Origin: Isoetes taiwanensis
Taxonomy: Eukaryota > Streptophyta > Lycopodiopsida > Isoetales > Isoetaceae
Direction of reading: 5' to 3'
DNA length: 64,000 nt
Assembly: GCA_021234155.1 (NCBI GenBank)
Contig: JAJEKV010000030.1
Span: 13,506,381-13,570,380 of the forward strand
Under the pieces are notes generated by a model. It was not told where the DNA came from. It ran no database searches and saw only the letters and a program-made list of their open reading frames with translations. Below, piece after piece: positions 12,658-24,565 of this stretch; position 1 is the stretch's first letter, and each line of letters opens with the position of its first letter. The position numbers and the translations under genes are program-made.

Positions 12658-13230
12658 TGTACAATATGTATGCCCCAAAGACAATTGGGCTTCGCTTGAG
12701 GCTCAAATCAGGTACTAACCTCGTTTTTGAAATTTGCAACGGTATATGGAATCGAAAAGTCCATTTGGCATAATCCATGCTTTTATAGAAAAGCAAATTC
12801 AAAATTCGAATTGTAGGGGCGGAAGCCCAGTATTGGGATGAAGTGAAGATCCCGGTTTAACTTTTAAGGCGCAATCGCAATACTCAAAACGAAAAGTCTA
12901 ATACAAAGCTTCAACCTACACATTCAAATTTTGAAATGTAGAAGGCGGAATGGACTCTAAATGAAAAATAGGCAAGACAAGAATCGGTGATGCATGATTG
13001 GTATCCCGACAAACCAAGAGACACCGCCATGAGTTGCGGTGATGCTATAATGCAAGTGGCTTTTTAGAAGCACGCGGTTGCCTAATCCAATCGGACAACC
13101 AACGTAATTAAATACATATGGCCATAGATAGATATGTGATTCCCCTTATTCCCGAGAATATTCCAAGCAAAACTGACGGAAAAAAAGGGCGGAAATATGA
13201 CGGAGTGGTCGATGGGAGGCCATTTTAGTT
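12658..13230. repeat. ~570-bp direct repeat, copy A
   Basis: Aligns with 14612-15181 over almost its full length, with interspersed indels. Shared words include 'tttgaaatttgcaac', 'caaagcttcaacctacaca' and 'aagagacaccgccatgagtt'. Both copies begin with TGT and contain 'tatgcccca' a little inside. The pair could be LTRs of a short element or a segmental duplication. No primer binding site was recognised just inside copy A. Confidence 0.7.
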
Positions 13231-14611
13231 CATAAAACATAATATAACTTGGAATGATAGATATTTTATATGCAAATGGGAGACTATTGATGAGGGACAA
13301 ATAAGAAAGTGGATCACACGATAATTTAGTGTGTTCCATTTTTGTTGCATATGTACTATTCGCTTGGTGTGATCCTTGAAAAAATAATATGCTCTTTGAA
13401 AAGGATAATGACTTTATGTACTTAAGAGAGTGGTAACACATGTAAAAAAAAAGTTAGGTATTCAAATGGAATTAGAAGCAAAAACTTTTACATTCAAAAT
13501 TTTTATGGTCGTATGGTTTTTACATCATTTTGTAAATTTAAATGCCGGGAGGCTTCAACTAGCCCTGAGGCTTGGCAACCATATGGTAAGAAGCGGAGGC
13601 AAGCCGGAGGCTAAGAACAAGGAAAAAAAAATAAGAGGTGATCCGCCCTAACAAATTTCATTCATCCGCTTCACCATCCCACAAAAAAATAAGAAATAAC
13701 CGTTAGTTGAATGCTTAAGAAAAGAAAGAAAACATGCATGTACCATGAACTAACGCCATGAGCTCCTCAAGTCAGCTGGATTCGGTCTTCAACTTCTTTT
13801 CATCTTCTTCATCATCTTCGCTTTTCTCCGGCTTTGGTGAGACCACTCATTTTCTCAAGAATCTCCTATCCAAATTCTTCAAGAACACCCGTGATGAACT
13901 CCCGCTGCAAATTTCTCCTCGATTCTCAATTCTCCATTCCTCACAAAGAAATTAGAGGAACTGGTGAGGCATTCAGAAAGCAAGAACCGGGGCACCTGAG
14001 GGAATCATGAGGGAACACCTCTTCCCAGCTGTAATAGGCTCTTGGAGGACACCTCCCGGCCTTCCAGAGCCGATCTCTTCATGGCGATGGACTAGAGAAA
14101 TTGGGCTGAGGATCTAGCTTAAGATTGCATGAGATTGGGGGAGAATGGGCCAATCTAGGCCGGAATAGATATAGGTCGGATTAGACGGAAAATCGTAAGA
14201 ATGATTCAGATTCACCCTATCAACCATCCACATACATGTCATTATGTGCATATCTCAAATTTGAGCCATATCTAATATCTTCCTTTTTAACCTTATACCT
14301 AAATATCCAATATCTTCCTTTTTTAACCTTATTCCTAAATATCCAATATCTTCCTTTCTTAACCTTATTCCTAAACCTATATGATTTGAGTTTAACCTCG
14401 AAAATGAACATCGGGATATAATTGAATTTAACATACTATTTAATACCAAGATGCTACGCCACACTATGTCGATAATTGGGATTTAAAAAAAAAACACTCC
14501 AAACCCTCCTCGAGAAAACCACGTAAGTGCGTCAACTCCTCACTTGTGTTTAAGTTTAATTTGACAACAAGCAACTTCCCATTGTGTAGATCGCACTACC
14601 ACAAATCAAGG
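13231..14611. other. Sequence between the 12.66 and 14.61 kb direct repeats
   Basis: About 1.4 kb, mostly AT-rich. An ORF at 13758-13955 (+) starts MSSSSQLDSVFNFF and is serine- and phenylalanine-rich; it is reminiscent of the MASS-type starts but is not clearly related. No retroelement coding domain is visible, so if the flanks are LTRs the element would be non-autonomous. Confidence 0.4.
14276..14385. repeat. Three ~36-bp tandem repeats
   Basis: The unit begins 'cttcctttttt' and continues 'aaccttattcctaaatatc'. Three consecutive copies have minor changes. Confidence 0.85.
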
Positions 14612-15181
14612 TGTGGTATTTTTTATGCCCCAACACAATTCGCCTTCGGTGAGCCCAACGTCCGCACTAACTTCGTTTTGAAATTTGCAACGTGCATATG
14701 GAAATCGAAAAAGTCCATTCTCCTACAATCCATGCTTTTATACATTAAGCAAATTCAAATTTCGAATTGTGGGGGCGGGAAGCCTCAGATTAGGATGAAG
14801 TGAAGATCGGTTATATAGCGGGCAGCCAGCCTTGTGCAGCGCCAAAGTCTCGAAAATGAAAGTCCGACCGATACAAAGCTTCAACCTACACATTCAAATT
14901 TTAAAATGTAGAAGGCGTGATGCGCGACGCTTTTACCAAGAGACACCGCCATGAGTTGCGAGATATGCTATAATGCAAGTGGCATTTTAGAAGCGCCCAC
15001 GTGTTGCATCAAATCCCGGACAACCAGCGTAATTAAATACATATGGGCCATGAATGTGCAATCCCCTTATTCCTAAGAATATTCCAAACAAATCTGTAAT
15101 TATGAGAGTTTGGTATCCTAGGTGGCATGGGAAAAAGGGAGCGGAAATATGACGTGGAATGGCTGATAGGAGGCCATTTTC
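14612..15181. repeat. ~570-bp direct repeat, copy B
   Basis: Partner of 12658-13230 in the same orientation. It ends at 'ggaggccatttt' like copy A. Some similarity may resume beyond it ('atccgccctaa' at ~13637 and ~15188), which would fit a larger duplication interrupted by an insertion in copy A. Confidence 0.7.
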
Positions 15182-15420
15182 AGACCCCAAATCCGCCCTA
15201 ATGTCTCTTCTTTCTGATGTTTTCACCTAATTCAACTGCTATTCTCGCCACGGCCCACAGATGCGCTCCTCCACGCTGCCCAGCAGCCGTCACATGGCTT
15301 CCAATTTGGAACCTGTGCACAGCCTTATTTCTGATCATGCATGGTTGACTCCCAACCAAAAATTAGAGATTCATTCCTTAAGCCAATTAAGCTCAAAATT
15401 GGCTAAATATACCCTTTCCC

Positions 15421-15623
15421 ATACAATATCACACCAAAATCTTAGTCCTAACCACTGCCAAGATACCCTTTCCCAATACCAAACGAATTGGGCAAACTAT
15501 ATGAAGCTATATTGTAGAGTAATACAATACCATACCAAAATCTTAGTCCTAACCACTGCCAAGATACCCTTTCCCAATACCAAACGAATTGGGCAAACTA
15601 TATGAAGCTATATTGTAGAGTAA
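15421..15623. repeat. Perfect or near-perfect ~101-bp tandem duplication
   Basis: The block containing 'aatcttagtcctaaccactg' and 'gaagctatattgtagagtaa' occurs twice in a row with almost no differences. This indicates a recent local duplication. Confidence 0.9.
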
Positions 15624-16133
15624 GGCACCATACTTGTACTGACTAAATAAAAAGGAATTTAGCAGCTAAAACATGAGGCAGGCACCATATTTGATGTAGC
15701 CATCACTACTCAGCACTGTTCTATTTTGAACTAGAGTATGCTCCACAGTATTAAAATGAACTATTTGCTTCTTACAAGCTAATATACTAAAGGTGATTAT
15801 GTAAGGTATGACAAACTCCATAATTGGCAACCTTGTTCAGGTGAGGCTTTGTTTTATGTGACATTCTTAAAAAGCATTGTTTAAATTTAAATCTGACTTG
15901 CTTGTGCAGTAATAGATATTACATGGTGAAGCATCACAAGAGCTTCAGTGGGTTCATTATACTGCAATGGAAACTTATGCAGCAATATAACAGTCCGTTC
16001 TTATGCCCGGCATCATCGGGCACCAGTTTCTAGTTATATTAGAAAAATTGAGAAATTACAATTTCAATTTATGAAATTCATCAATCAGTAAGTGACCTTC
16101 GATATCATCAGATAAATTGACAAGTTACACAGC
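15624..16133. other. 3' flank of GPT, no other gene
   Basis: AT-rich sequence downstream of the minus-strand GPT stop codon. It should hold the 3' UTR and polyadenylation region, which I cannot place precisely. No further ORF or RNA gene was recognised. Confidence 0.5.
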
Positions 16134-19100
16134 TCATTTATACCAACCTGTTATAACATACCGAAGTGCAAAACAGAATATGCATGAAAGAACCTACAGC
16201 GAAAATTGGCACTGGTGTAAGCGAATAAGCACAAGACATAATATCTTCAGTTCATTAAGATGTTACCTGAAACAGAAGGAGCCTTATGCAAAGTTGACGT
16301 TCGGACACACTACCAAATACTCTCAAGAATAAATTTACGAGATTCATGTCCTTAGTGCCTGTTAGTAGACCAGTCTTGGGATCAAATCTGCATTAAAATC
16401 TCTGTGAGAAACATGATCGCTTCACTTAATAACATATATTTTAGGATGCCTAAGAAGCCTCACATTGGCAGCCTGTGACGAGGACAAGGAACAATCTTAA
16501 AGAGCTGGAATAGAATTTGTAACAAATTAGATGACTAAATAAATCTTACGATTATCCAAGTGCTGAAAAGGAACCAAGTTACCTGTGGCACTGAATAGAG
16601 AAAATTAAGGACCTGAGGTAAGAAAAAGACTGCTAAAGTTTCACTGTCATAATGAAACTAAACATTTAGATTCATGAAAGCATAAACCTCACTTTGCCAC
16701 TACCGAAAGTTCTGTCACCTGAAATGGCCAAGTATGCCAGCCACAGCCAGTGTCATTCCAGCAAAATAGGTAAAGGTATCACCGACAAATACTGAGGACG
16801 GATACCTGAAATAGCCAATCTTTTTTTAGTTCTTGAAAGACAACTTCAATATGTATGATACTGACCAATTAAAGGCAAGCAAGCCAAGGCATGTCCCAAC
16901 CAGAGGTTGCATAAGGTATATAGAAAAGGCATGGCCTTGTTGGGATTCTGTCACACCAAATGTGTCAAGTCCTGAAAGATTTCTAATATTCATAGCATTG
17001 TGAAAAAGAATCTGCACGTAAAATATATCATGGTTAAGAGAAAAGGCACCTAAGGTAACTACAGATATACAGACGTACCGCACAAGCAATGACAATTGTC
17101 TGGCCAACCTCCAACCCATTGACCCCAGCATGAATGTTAATGGCATTGGTGCAAAATACTGCTAATAGCCCCATGATAAGATGATATATTTTACCTGTAC
17201 CAAATGACACTTCGGCGTTAATCAAGTACTTCAATACTTAATAGTAAAAGGCAGTAAATACCAACCAAGATCCAAAATGTCCACCCCGAGAAATGGTCTG
17301 AAGGGTTTTGGTATCAATATCGTGGTGTGACCAGCATATGCAAAAAGGAGAGGAAGAGCCGCAACAGAAGGTAGAAACAACTTTCTGTAAACCATTGAAC
17401 AACTATTAGCCTCATGAAAATGACATTAAAGTAGAGGATAATAGACTGTAGGCTTACACCCGCCAGGGAAGGTCAAACACATCGTCTACAAACCCAAGTA
17501 GAAGCATAAAGATAACAGATGCAAGTGCTGCATTATATTCCTCCAACCACTGCAACATCAACTAGTCAATTCAACAAAGTTACAATAAATGCTCTTGGGA
17601 ACATGGACACATATTGGGGTATTGATCACATGCATTTAGTCATCCAAGCATAAGATCCTTAACATGAAACTTCCAGCTACCAAAGCAAACTGAGAGGTCA
17701 CGATGGACAAGTTTTTCTAATGCTGACAGACTAGAGTTCAGACTAAGGTACTGAGGCTTCTTAGAAGGTTATAAACACAAACACCGCTCTTCAATCTGCC
17801 AAACATATTAGCATCCCCATTTATTCCAATCTCCATATGCCACCAAATGGGATTCAATTTTTTTTGCAGTAAAATCAAAACTGCATAAAAGCCAGGATGC
17901 ACACTTCATGCACAATCTGAATTGCATTGTGACTGAGACTGTGCACATCACTTTTGTTTTGCATTACAGTAATTGTAAGGGCATTCATTCGTGGCCAGTC
18001 GTAAAATAAGGGCATGCACAGAAGCCTGGAGTTATGGCGAGTCCCTGTTCCAAAGCTTATATAGATAGATTGGGATTGACGAACTATGAACCGTCCAAAT
18101 CCTAAACTGCCAAACCAAAATGTGAGTTTATTGTCACCATGCTCCTTGAATACATGGCACAAATATTTATTATAGGGGACATCACTCTGCACATCAGTCA
18201 CCATTTGAAACACCACCATTTGAACTACCACATCTTATTGCCAATCTCAAACTTTTAACACTACTTCAGAACCTACCAAAATAAACCAATAGACAATAAC
18301 AATGCAAAAGAAAAGAATAATAATGCAACCTATAACATTTACCCCAAAAAGGCTGGAGCATTTCATACAGTGGAATCAGGCTTGAAGAAGAAGTACTGGA
18401 ACAGCATAACCACAACCACGTAAACAACTCCAACAATCAATCCCGCGGATTCAGGTCTGAGGATTTACAGAAACCAAAACGAAGCATTATCATTATTTTT
18501 CTAGACAGTATAGCAATCCAATGAAATACAGTGCAAATAAAGCTGTTAGTCAAAACATTAGCCAGACAGAATCAAAGTATTAGAAGTTCTAGACCCCATA
18601 ACCTTTGCCACAACATGGACAGACACAATAATGTTCCAAGCAGCCTAGGATTCTTTTGCAGCTGCGAAGCATTGACTTTGTCCAGCAAACACCACGTGTT
18701 TAATCCCATATGTTCATTGTTAACCAGTGTTTCAGATATCAACTGCATTTTTTCTCTCCAGTCGAGACATGCATATAATCAATTACCACTTACATTTTGA
18801 CAGCTCCAGCTGGGGTTCCTTTCTTATTAAGATCATAACCAAACAAGTTCTTCCGAATTGCATATCTAGCCATGACAGGGACCATCAAGACAGTGACAAT
18901 GAAGCCAGCCACGCTCATCAAAAGGTTAGCCAGGATTGATTGTCGAAGACCAGGATCCACGTTGTAGACAAAGAAAAATACAGCATAGGGAAGCAGGCAA
19001 AGGAACCCAAATGCCAAGACCTGGCATAGCTTCGATGAAGAAAGGGAAGGAAGCCCCGCAACTGGATCCTTCGGAAATTCAGACTTTTGTGCTACAGAGG

Positions 19101-19137
19101 GCGCCTCTGCTGCTTTTTTTTTCCTGAGGGAGGCCAT
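16134..19137 (-). CDS. GPT: UDP-GlcNAc:dolichyl-phosphate GlcNAc-1-phosphotransferase
   Basis: Catalyses the first step of dolichol-linked N-glycan assembly: transfer of GlcNAc-1-phosphate from UDP-GlcNAc to dolichyl phosphate, in the ER membrane. Eleven minus-strand exons: 19137-18794, 18456-18369, 17549-17458, 17384-17266, 17194-17079, 17011-16866, 16805-16719, 16643-16583, 16504-16464, 16387-16267, 16193-16134. All ten introns are GT-AG and phases agree. The joined frame is 1275 nt, 424 codons plus stop, close to the plant family length of about 430. Family landmarks: basic N-terminus followed by a membrane segment ([19 protein letters not shown]), [13 protein letters not shown] (exon 3), [21 protein letters not shown]-type loop (exon 5), [15 protein letters not shown] (exon 7), PCPRHRLP (exon 9) and the terminal TGWYK. 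I chose ATG 19137; an in-frame upstream ATG at 19179 is possible. It appears intact. One oddity is exon 9-10 joining as LP-I-FDP where relatives have Arg. Confidence 0.95.
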
Positions 19138-19600
19138 GGAACGGATTTGCAGCTCCTCCACAGCTCTGTTGCAGATCACTGATCTGGATCCAAACCGGCT
19201 TTTCAGACCTAAGTTGACCGGATGATCTGCTGATGCTGGGCTTTGGTTCCGCCAGAAGGATCTGGGCTAGAGACACAAGTTACAGACACACAACCTTTTG
19301 GGCTGCCCCTAGGGGGGCAAACCCTTGCTCATGGGTTTTCGGCATCTTCTACATATACGCTGGAATATGCCTAGAATATGTCGAAAACCGCTCCAAACTC
19401 GTTGTTGCCTGTAAATTGGTCCCCACTATTGCTGGGGGCCCTGTGCAAACCGGGCTAACCGGCACTGCCAATGGTGCAAATCCTTCCTGGGTTGCCCCTT
19501 TTTGAGCCTTTTTTGGTCCTATGCCACCGTTTCTGCTACTTTTTCTTTGAAGCTAGAGGGCCAACAGGTTATTGTAATACAAGCTGGGTTGTGTCCTGCA
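19138..19600. promoter_or_regulatory. Presumed GPT promoter and 5' UTR region
   Basis: Lies upstream of the minus-strand GPT start and between it and the BUD23-like exon on the plus strand. I do not see a convincing TATA box. The assignment rests only on position. Confidence 0.3.
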
Positions 19601-19685
19601 AATTGTGGATCAGGGTTGAGCGGAGAGACATTTACGGAAAATGGGCATCATTGGATTGGCATTGAAATCTCTCAGTCTATGCTTG
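19601..19685 (+). pseudogene. Lone exon of BUD23/RID2-like rRNA methyltransferase
   Basis: Encodes CGSGLSGETFTENGHHWIGI followed by EISQSML, the SAM-binding motif region of the 18S rRNA (guanine-N7) methyltransferase BUD23 (plant RID2). It ends at a good donor (CTTG|GTAAGC) at the point where relatives continue with Asp. The start lies where an acceptor is expected, but the sequence reads 'cctgcaaattgt' rather than 'cctgcag', so the acceptor seems lost. No other exon of this methyltransferase was found in the surrounding several kb. I read it as a single-exon gene fragment rather than a working gene. It lies about 460 bp from the GPT start, on the other strand. Confidence 0.7.
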
Positions 19686-19736
19686 GTAAGCACTTTATTT
19701 ACTCACTAAGGGTCACTTCACACAATGGGTTTATTT

Positions 19737-19792
19737 TACAAGAAATTTATCGCGGCGGCCGCAAGGCCGCCGCGAACATTTCTCTTCTCCAA
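19737..19792. repeat. GC-rich palindrome module, copy 1
   Basis: A near-perfect hairpin: CGCGGCGGCC, a four-base loop, GGCCGCCGCG, flanked by imperfectly paired 'agaaattt' and 'aacatttct'. The same ~54-bp module occurs in inverted orientation at 24566-24619. It stands out sharply against AT-rich surroundings. Confidence 0.9.
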
Positions 19793-19861
19793 CCCGCTGC
19801 AAAAGAAGTTTTGTGCTAAGTCGAATAGATCTCAATTCTGAACATCCTTGAGATGCGAAAG

Positions 19862-19945
19862 AACATGCAGGAATTGAACCTGCACTATTGCCATTTGTTT
19901 TGCGCCCGTAGGATAGATAGGTGTTATAACTGACTACCATTTGGA
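19862..19945 (-). other. tRNA-like T-arm remnant
   Basis: On the minus strand, GCAGG-TTCAATT-CCTGC forms a standard T stem and loop. I could not find a matching acceptor stem or a convincing anticodon arm upstream. It may be a decayed tRNA or a piece of organelle DNA. Not called as a tRNA gene. Confidence 0.25.
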
Positions 19946-19959
19946 TTCCCATTATTCTC

Positions 19960-21750
19960 TGCCTCCTCTCTTCTTTTCATTTACTTTATTTTATTTTTGC
20001 ATCTGATTAGTCAGCGGGTTTTGGGCATTGGATGGGATCAACCATTACCAATACCTTGACCACTAAGCTGTTATTGCGATGGATGTTCAATAGGCACAGG
20101 CAATCATGCGTAACAAAAATAATATACTCAGTATTTGTGCATGTACTTGTAGATTCCTTGTCTATTAGTTGAATCAGATGCTCAAATACAACATGAAGCA
20201 TTTGCAAAACTTCTGAATGCAACTATATTTAACTCAACTATAGTGGAATAATAGAGGAGTTTTCTACAGTCACATTTTATCAACAATACTTGTCTTGCAT
20301 GGGTCGTGCTTTTTCTATGTTTTTGTGGGCCTTCTAATTTGCGACAAATTTATTGCTAATTTATGAGGGCATGTTTACTTTAAACCACATTAGAAGCCAT
20401 TTCAAAAAGCTAATGAAGTATCTAGGTTTAATAATTCAGGCTACAAAGTGGCACTATTTATTGCTGAATGCCAAAGCATATCCACAAAACTCTAAAGCAC
20501 AAGCACATTATAGTTTTTAGCTTTCTAAAATCAATTAAGATGGCATCTCCTTCTCAATTTTGCAAGGCTCTTGTTTTTTTCTCTCAATACTATTCTATTG
20601 TGTTAGAGAGCACGCCAATAAATATGATGTGCTACTTAGACAACAAAACACTAATAGTCTAGCTAGAGTGCCATTTACCACATAAATATGTAGATGTGTC
20701 TTGGAAAATTGGAGCTTTCCATCAAAGGGCAAGTGATTTTGCCAAAGAAGAAACTTCTACTATAGGATATAGAAAGTTAATTGGTATTCTGGCTCTGCCA
20801 GTGTACCACAAACAACCTGCAAGAGAAATCTGGGTAAATAAACTAATATTGAACAAAATCAAAATGTACATTGCATATATTATGGCACAACTTAGTCTAT
20901 ATATGACAATTAAAACAACATAAAAAATCAGGTTTGAGAGATGGGAATCAGAATTCTGGACTTGCTCAAGCTATTGGAAATTCCTCCAGCATTTGCACAT
21001 CTTCTTATGCAAAAACAAAGGACCTTCAAAATGGGCCTTGAGCATCAGCTGTGGCTTCAGAGATATCACATCTTGCTTTATTCTTGAGATCAAGTATCAC
21101 TATTGAGATTGAATAAAATTTTCTCTGGGAAAAGATGTTCGTTATATGCATGAGAGAAACCCAAATGTTCAAAAGAAAAATGCTTTGACATAATAGGTAA
21201 TACCTCTTTCAAACTCTTGTGATAGATTCAATGTAGAAATGAATATGCGTAGAAGCAACCCCTTACAATTAACTAAATATGTGCTCTTTGCTGCATCAGT
21301 CATTTGTTCATGCGACACAGCAAGGTTTATCTGCCTGTAAAGTATGTTAAAAGATTCACAATTGCCATGTGTCTCTTTCGTATCCAAATGTATCTTCATT
21401 TGGTTGCCTGTTGAGAATGGAGAGAGTTAGAACACTTCCCCCCAGCCGCGTATGGTTATTATGGAGTATAATTATTGTTTTGCTCTGCTTTAGAAATTAC
21501 TTAAGTTTCCAACAAGTCCTCAGACTATGAGATCTCTAATCACATTCCTTTTCCATTTAGCTGCTTTTCATAAAGTATTTATCTACCCAAAAGTATGCTT
21601 CATTCCTATTTCCTAAATATCACTCAATTATGTATTATCAGGTCCAAGCCATAAAATTTACTTAAAAAGCACGCAACATATATCAGAGTAAGATAGAATC
21701 TAATGGATGTGTGCTATTGTAATGTTATCAGAAAACACGTCATATATCAG
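19960..21750. other. AT-rich intergenic, no gene recognised
   Basis: Short ORFs only, such as 20696-20923 (+) and 21169-21399 (-). The latter might be a downstream exon of the minus-strand gene that starts near 22.1 kb: a CAACAG acceptor at ~21417 would join it in phase. The resulting peptide has no recognised domain. Confidence 0.35.
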
Positions 21751-21764
21751 TTACTTTTACAGGG

Positions 21765-22850
21765 TGAAATCCTTACTTGTCAAGCGGTCTCGGTTATTTT
21801 CAAGGGCTTCACGAAGGAATGTGTCAACCTGGTCAAGACCTGGAGATGCAATCATCGCGTTTTCTTGAGATGCAGCATAATCCATATTGCTGGTTTCTTG
21901 CAAAGTGATCGAAATCCCCTCATCTATCATTTTTGTACAGCAATCCTCTCCATCAGATATTAATTTTTTCATACTCTCTTCCAATTCTGCAACTTCCCAT
22001 GTCTCAGAATCTTCCTCGCCACATGGCTTCATGAGTACTCCAAACGGCTCCATGCCAGTTCTAGAACCCTGGGCACTTTCACAAGTTTCCCATGACCTGT
22101 TTAACCCAAAAGTACCAAACGCATGGTAATAATGCCAATTGCACTTCTCCTGACATGACCAGTAACTGTTATTAGACAAATAGTCCTCCAGGTTATTATA
22201 TTAATGGTACCCAAATATTGAACGTCATGTCCAGGCAAAGATTGCCAACGATAAATACGATCCTCTTCAAGCTGCTTCAAAGACCTTCAGTCGCTGGCAG
22301 GAAATTCTACCCCCGAAAGTGCCCCTTAAGGATACAGCCCAGTACTGGGTCAAATTATGCCTGCCATGCAAAGAAAAAAAATTCATCAATATGAACCATT
22401 GTGCCAAAAACCATGATGCAATCTTGACTACAGATTCTTACCAAGATGCACAGCCAAAAAGCGAATCATACAAAATTCCAATTGAAGGGAGCCGACGCTA
22501 AAAGAAAAACCTTAAAAGCAAGAAAAGGGACAAAACCTGGGGAAATTAGGAGCGGCTTCGAAGCAAAGAAGGGCGGAGGCTAAAGGTCCTCCGATAGGCG
22601 TCCGCATTTCCGCAGCTGCCCCTGCGGCCGCCATAGCCACCGTGTTTACTACACCTATAATACAATAACAAAACTGGAAAAAAAAAACACAAAAACGACA
22701 CCTTCTCATTAGCAAACTGTAGCAGAATAGACAGACCTGCTCCAAATTAGAAGAGCTCCAAAGTTGATGCCGGTGAGCGGTCGCCCTAGCTTGCGCAGCG
22801 GATCCACCTGCCCACCCGAACAGGGCAGAACAGGGCAGCGATTTCATTTT
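21765..22850 (-). CDS. Unidentified spliced gene, weak R3H-protein resemblance
   Basis: Clearest exon: about 22104-21776 on the minus strand, bounded by acceptor AACAG and donor GTAAGG. It encodes an acidic stretch (EEDSETWEVAELEESMKKL) and ends LDQVDTFLREALENNRDRLT. That last motif resembles the start of R3H domains of plant single-stranded nucleic-acid-binding proteins, but the expected continuation (a helix after RLT, then the R-x-x-x-H motif) is not found in the next kilobase. Upstream, 22847-22735 could be a first exon (MKSLPCSALFGWAGG) and 22660-22540 another (MAAAGAAAEMRTPIGG), but their phases do not join cleanly, so the second may hold the real start. The gene model is uncertain and may be broken. 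Confidence 0.35.
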
Positions 22851-23119
22851 CTCTGGTTTTTTTTTTTTCCTATTTTTTCCTTCCGGAAATACGAACCTCG
22901 CCCTTGAGGTTTATCTAGACTATATAATTGCTATAGGCAAGATTCTTTAAGAATATCCTTTTTATTCCTTTACTAATTTGCTGCCACGTCGTCGTGGCTG
23001 TCCGGGGGAAAAAATCGAAGAGAAGAAAAAAAAAAGTATAATTTTAGATGCTGACACATTTGGCAATTTTGGCATCGCCTCCTCATCCGGCAATCCCTCA
23101 GAGTATAAGAAAAACAAAC

Positions 23120-23560
23120 CTATTCTTTGTGGATTGTGAGGGCTGAAGAGATGCAACATGAGGCGGACTGTGCGAATGCTATAAGCTTGAGCTCCTCTAG
23201 TGAGCAATTTCTATAGCTCCAATTCATCGACCGAACCACTGTTATCTTTATCGGCGGTCTGAAACATCCTCACGACCTCCGGATCGGTGTTAGGAGGGAA
23301 GGAAGCACCAAGGGCACCGTATGCACCAGGGTAAGGGTATGGAGCAGAAGCAGCTGCAGGGGTGGTCTGACCCTAAGGATTAGGGGGTTGGCCATAGCCA
23401 GGAGCTGGAGCAGATCCAAATGGGGGCCCATTGCTTGAACATATCATTGAGCATAAGGATTTGAATTTGGATTTGGGTTATGCCCTTGAGGGGGAGGGAC
23501 ACCTTGTGTAGGAGGCCATCCTTGGTAAGGAGGAGCTGATGGGTTTCCACTGTAAGACAT
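23120..23560 (-). pseudogene. First exon of a penta-EF-hand (CML48/49/50-like) protein, broken
   Basis: Starts MSYSGNPSAPPYQGWPP, the Pro/Gly/Tyr-rich head typical of plant calcium-binding proteins CML48-CML50 (ALG-2/PEF family). A stop and a frameshift follow near 23440. The frame then continues through a Pro/Ala-rich stretch with another stop (23365-23367) to PNTDPEVVRMFQTADKDNSG, an EF-hand with DxDxSG ligands. Next come ELEL-stop-KLLTRG, where a CAG codon has apparently become TAG, and YSIRTVRLMLHLFSP. It ends at NPQRIG beside GTTTGT, where the family has an exon border. No later exons were found. This looks like a genomic fragment, not a processed copy, and it cannot make a full protein. 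Confidence 0.75.
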
Positions 23561-23599
23561 AGCTGAAAAGCAAAAAGCAAGATTGGGCTGTTGATCCGA

Positions 23600-24565
23600 C
23601 TGCCGGAGTTGAAGAAGCAAAACGAATGCTAAACCCAAAAGCAAATATGAAATAATACCGTGATAACGTCTTGGGATTGATGGCGCTGGGGATCGAGCGC
23701 GAGTCAGTTTGAAATGCGAGCGGGGGATGAAAAGGTACTTAATCGCCATTTTTGCCGCTTTCCCGTGGTTGACCTTTCGTTAGGGATAATGGCGCAGTGC
23801 ACCCTTTACGCAGTGGCTCGCATGGTCGGGCCCCTCTCGCAAAGTGTCTTTCTTTTTCTACCAATGATGCTCGTCACTGCCAAATCCGGCAGACTTCAGG
23901 TTGATCTCGAATTATCCTGGGCGGTCTCGTTGCAAACTTCGTTTGCTCCAAAATCTCATAGTGAAACTGGATCGCGGGGAATAATTTAATTTGTGGCGTT
24001 GATGCGAGCCTCCAAGATTCGACCAAGCCTCGGCGGTTTAGGGCAAGGCTTCATCCCGCAACAAAAGGCTAGAAAGCTCGAATAGAAAAATACAAGGAAT
24101 AAAATACTTAAAAAATGCATCCGCTACTTATTCAACGGCAAGCTCATGGCCGCGCCAGATCCTCCATAGCCGAGCTTGGGCTCTGTTTTTTTTTATTTTT
24201 TTTTTTGTTGAAGAGGAGCGACTGATATCGGGGCCCTATGCACATTTTTCTGGTACTTGAGAAATTCAACAACGTTTTCTTGTTTTCTTTGGCATTATGC
24301 ATGTTTGACAACATCGTGGTTGTGCATACTTGATGAATTTGTCTTTCTTTTGTTCTTATGAAATAAATTACAAATTATACAGCTGGGACCACAATTCAAA
24401 GGGTCATCTAATTTTATTTGATCATAACATGAAGCTGCTTCTTCTTTGGCAAACCATTGTCTAGAGGATCAATAACCCTATCACATTTACACGAGTTAGA
24501 GGGAATCTCAAAAGCTCAAAGAAACTTGGGTATGTAACTTCGACTCCAGCCCTCTTTATAATGAT
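23600..24565. other. Intergenic, no gene recognised
   Basis: 23700-24060 is GC-richer and could be the former promoter side of the PEF-like exon. 24060-24560 is AT-rich with T-runs. No supported gene. Confidence 0.4.

Noticed and set aside
19138-19179. Upstream in-frame ATG as GPT start
   Set aside because: The 14 extra residues are not typical of the family; the ATG at 19137 gives the usual short basic N-terminus. It remains possible as an alternative start.
19862-19945. Functional tRNA gene on the minus strand
   Set aside because: Only the T-arm is convincing; no acceptor stem or anticodon arm pairs with it.
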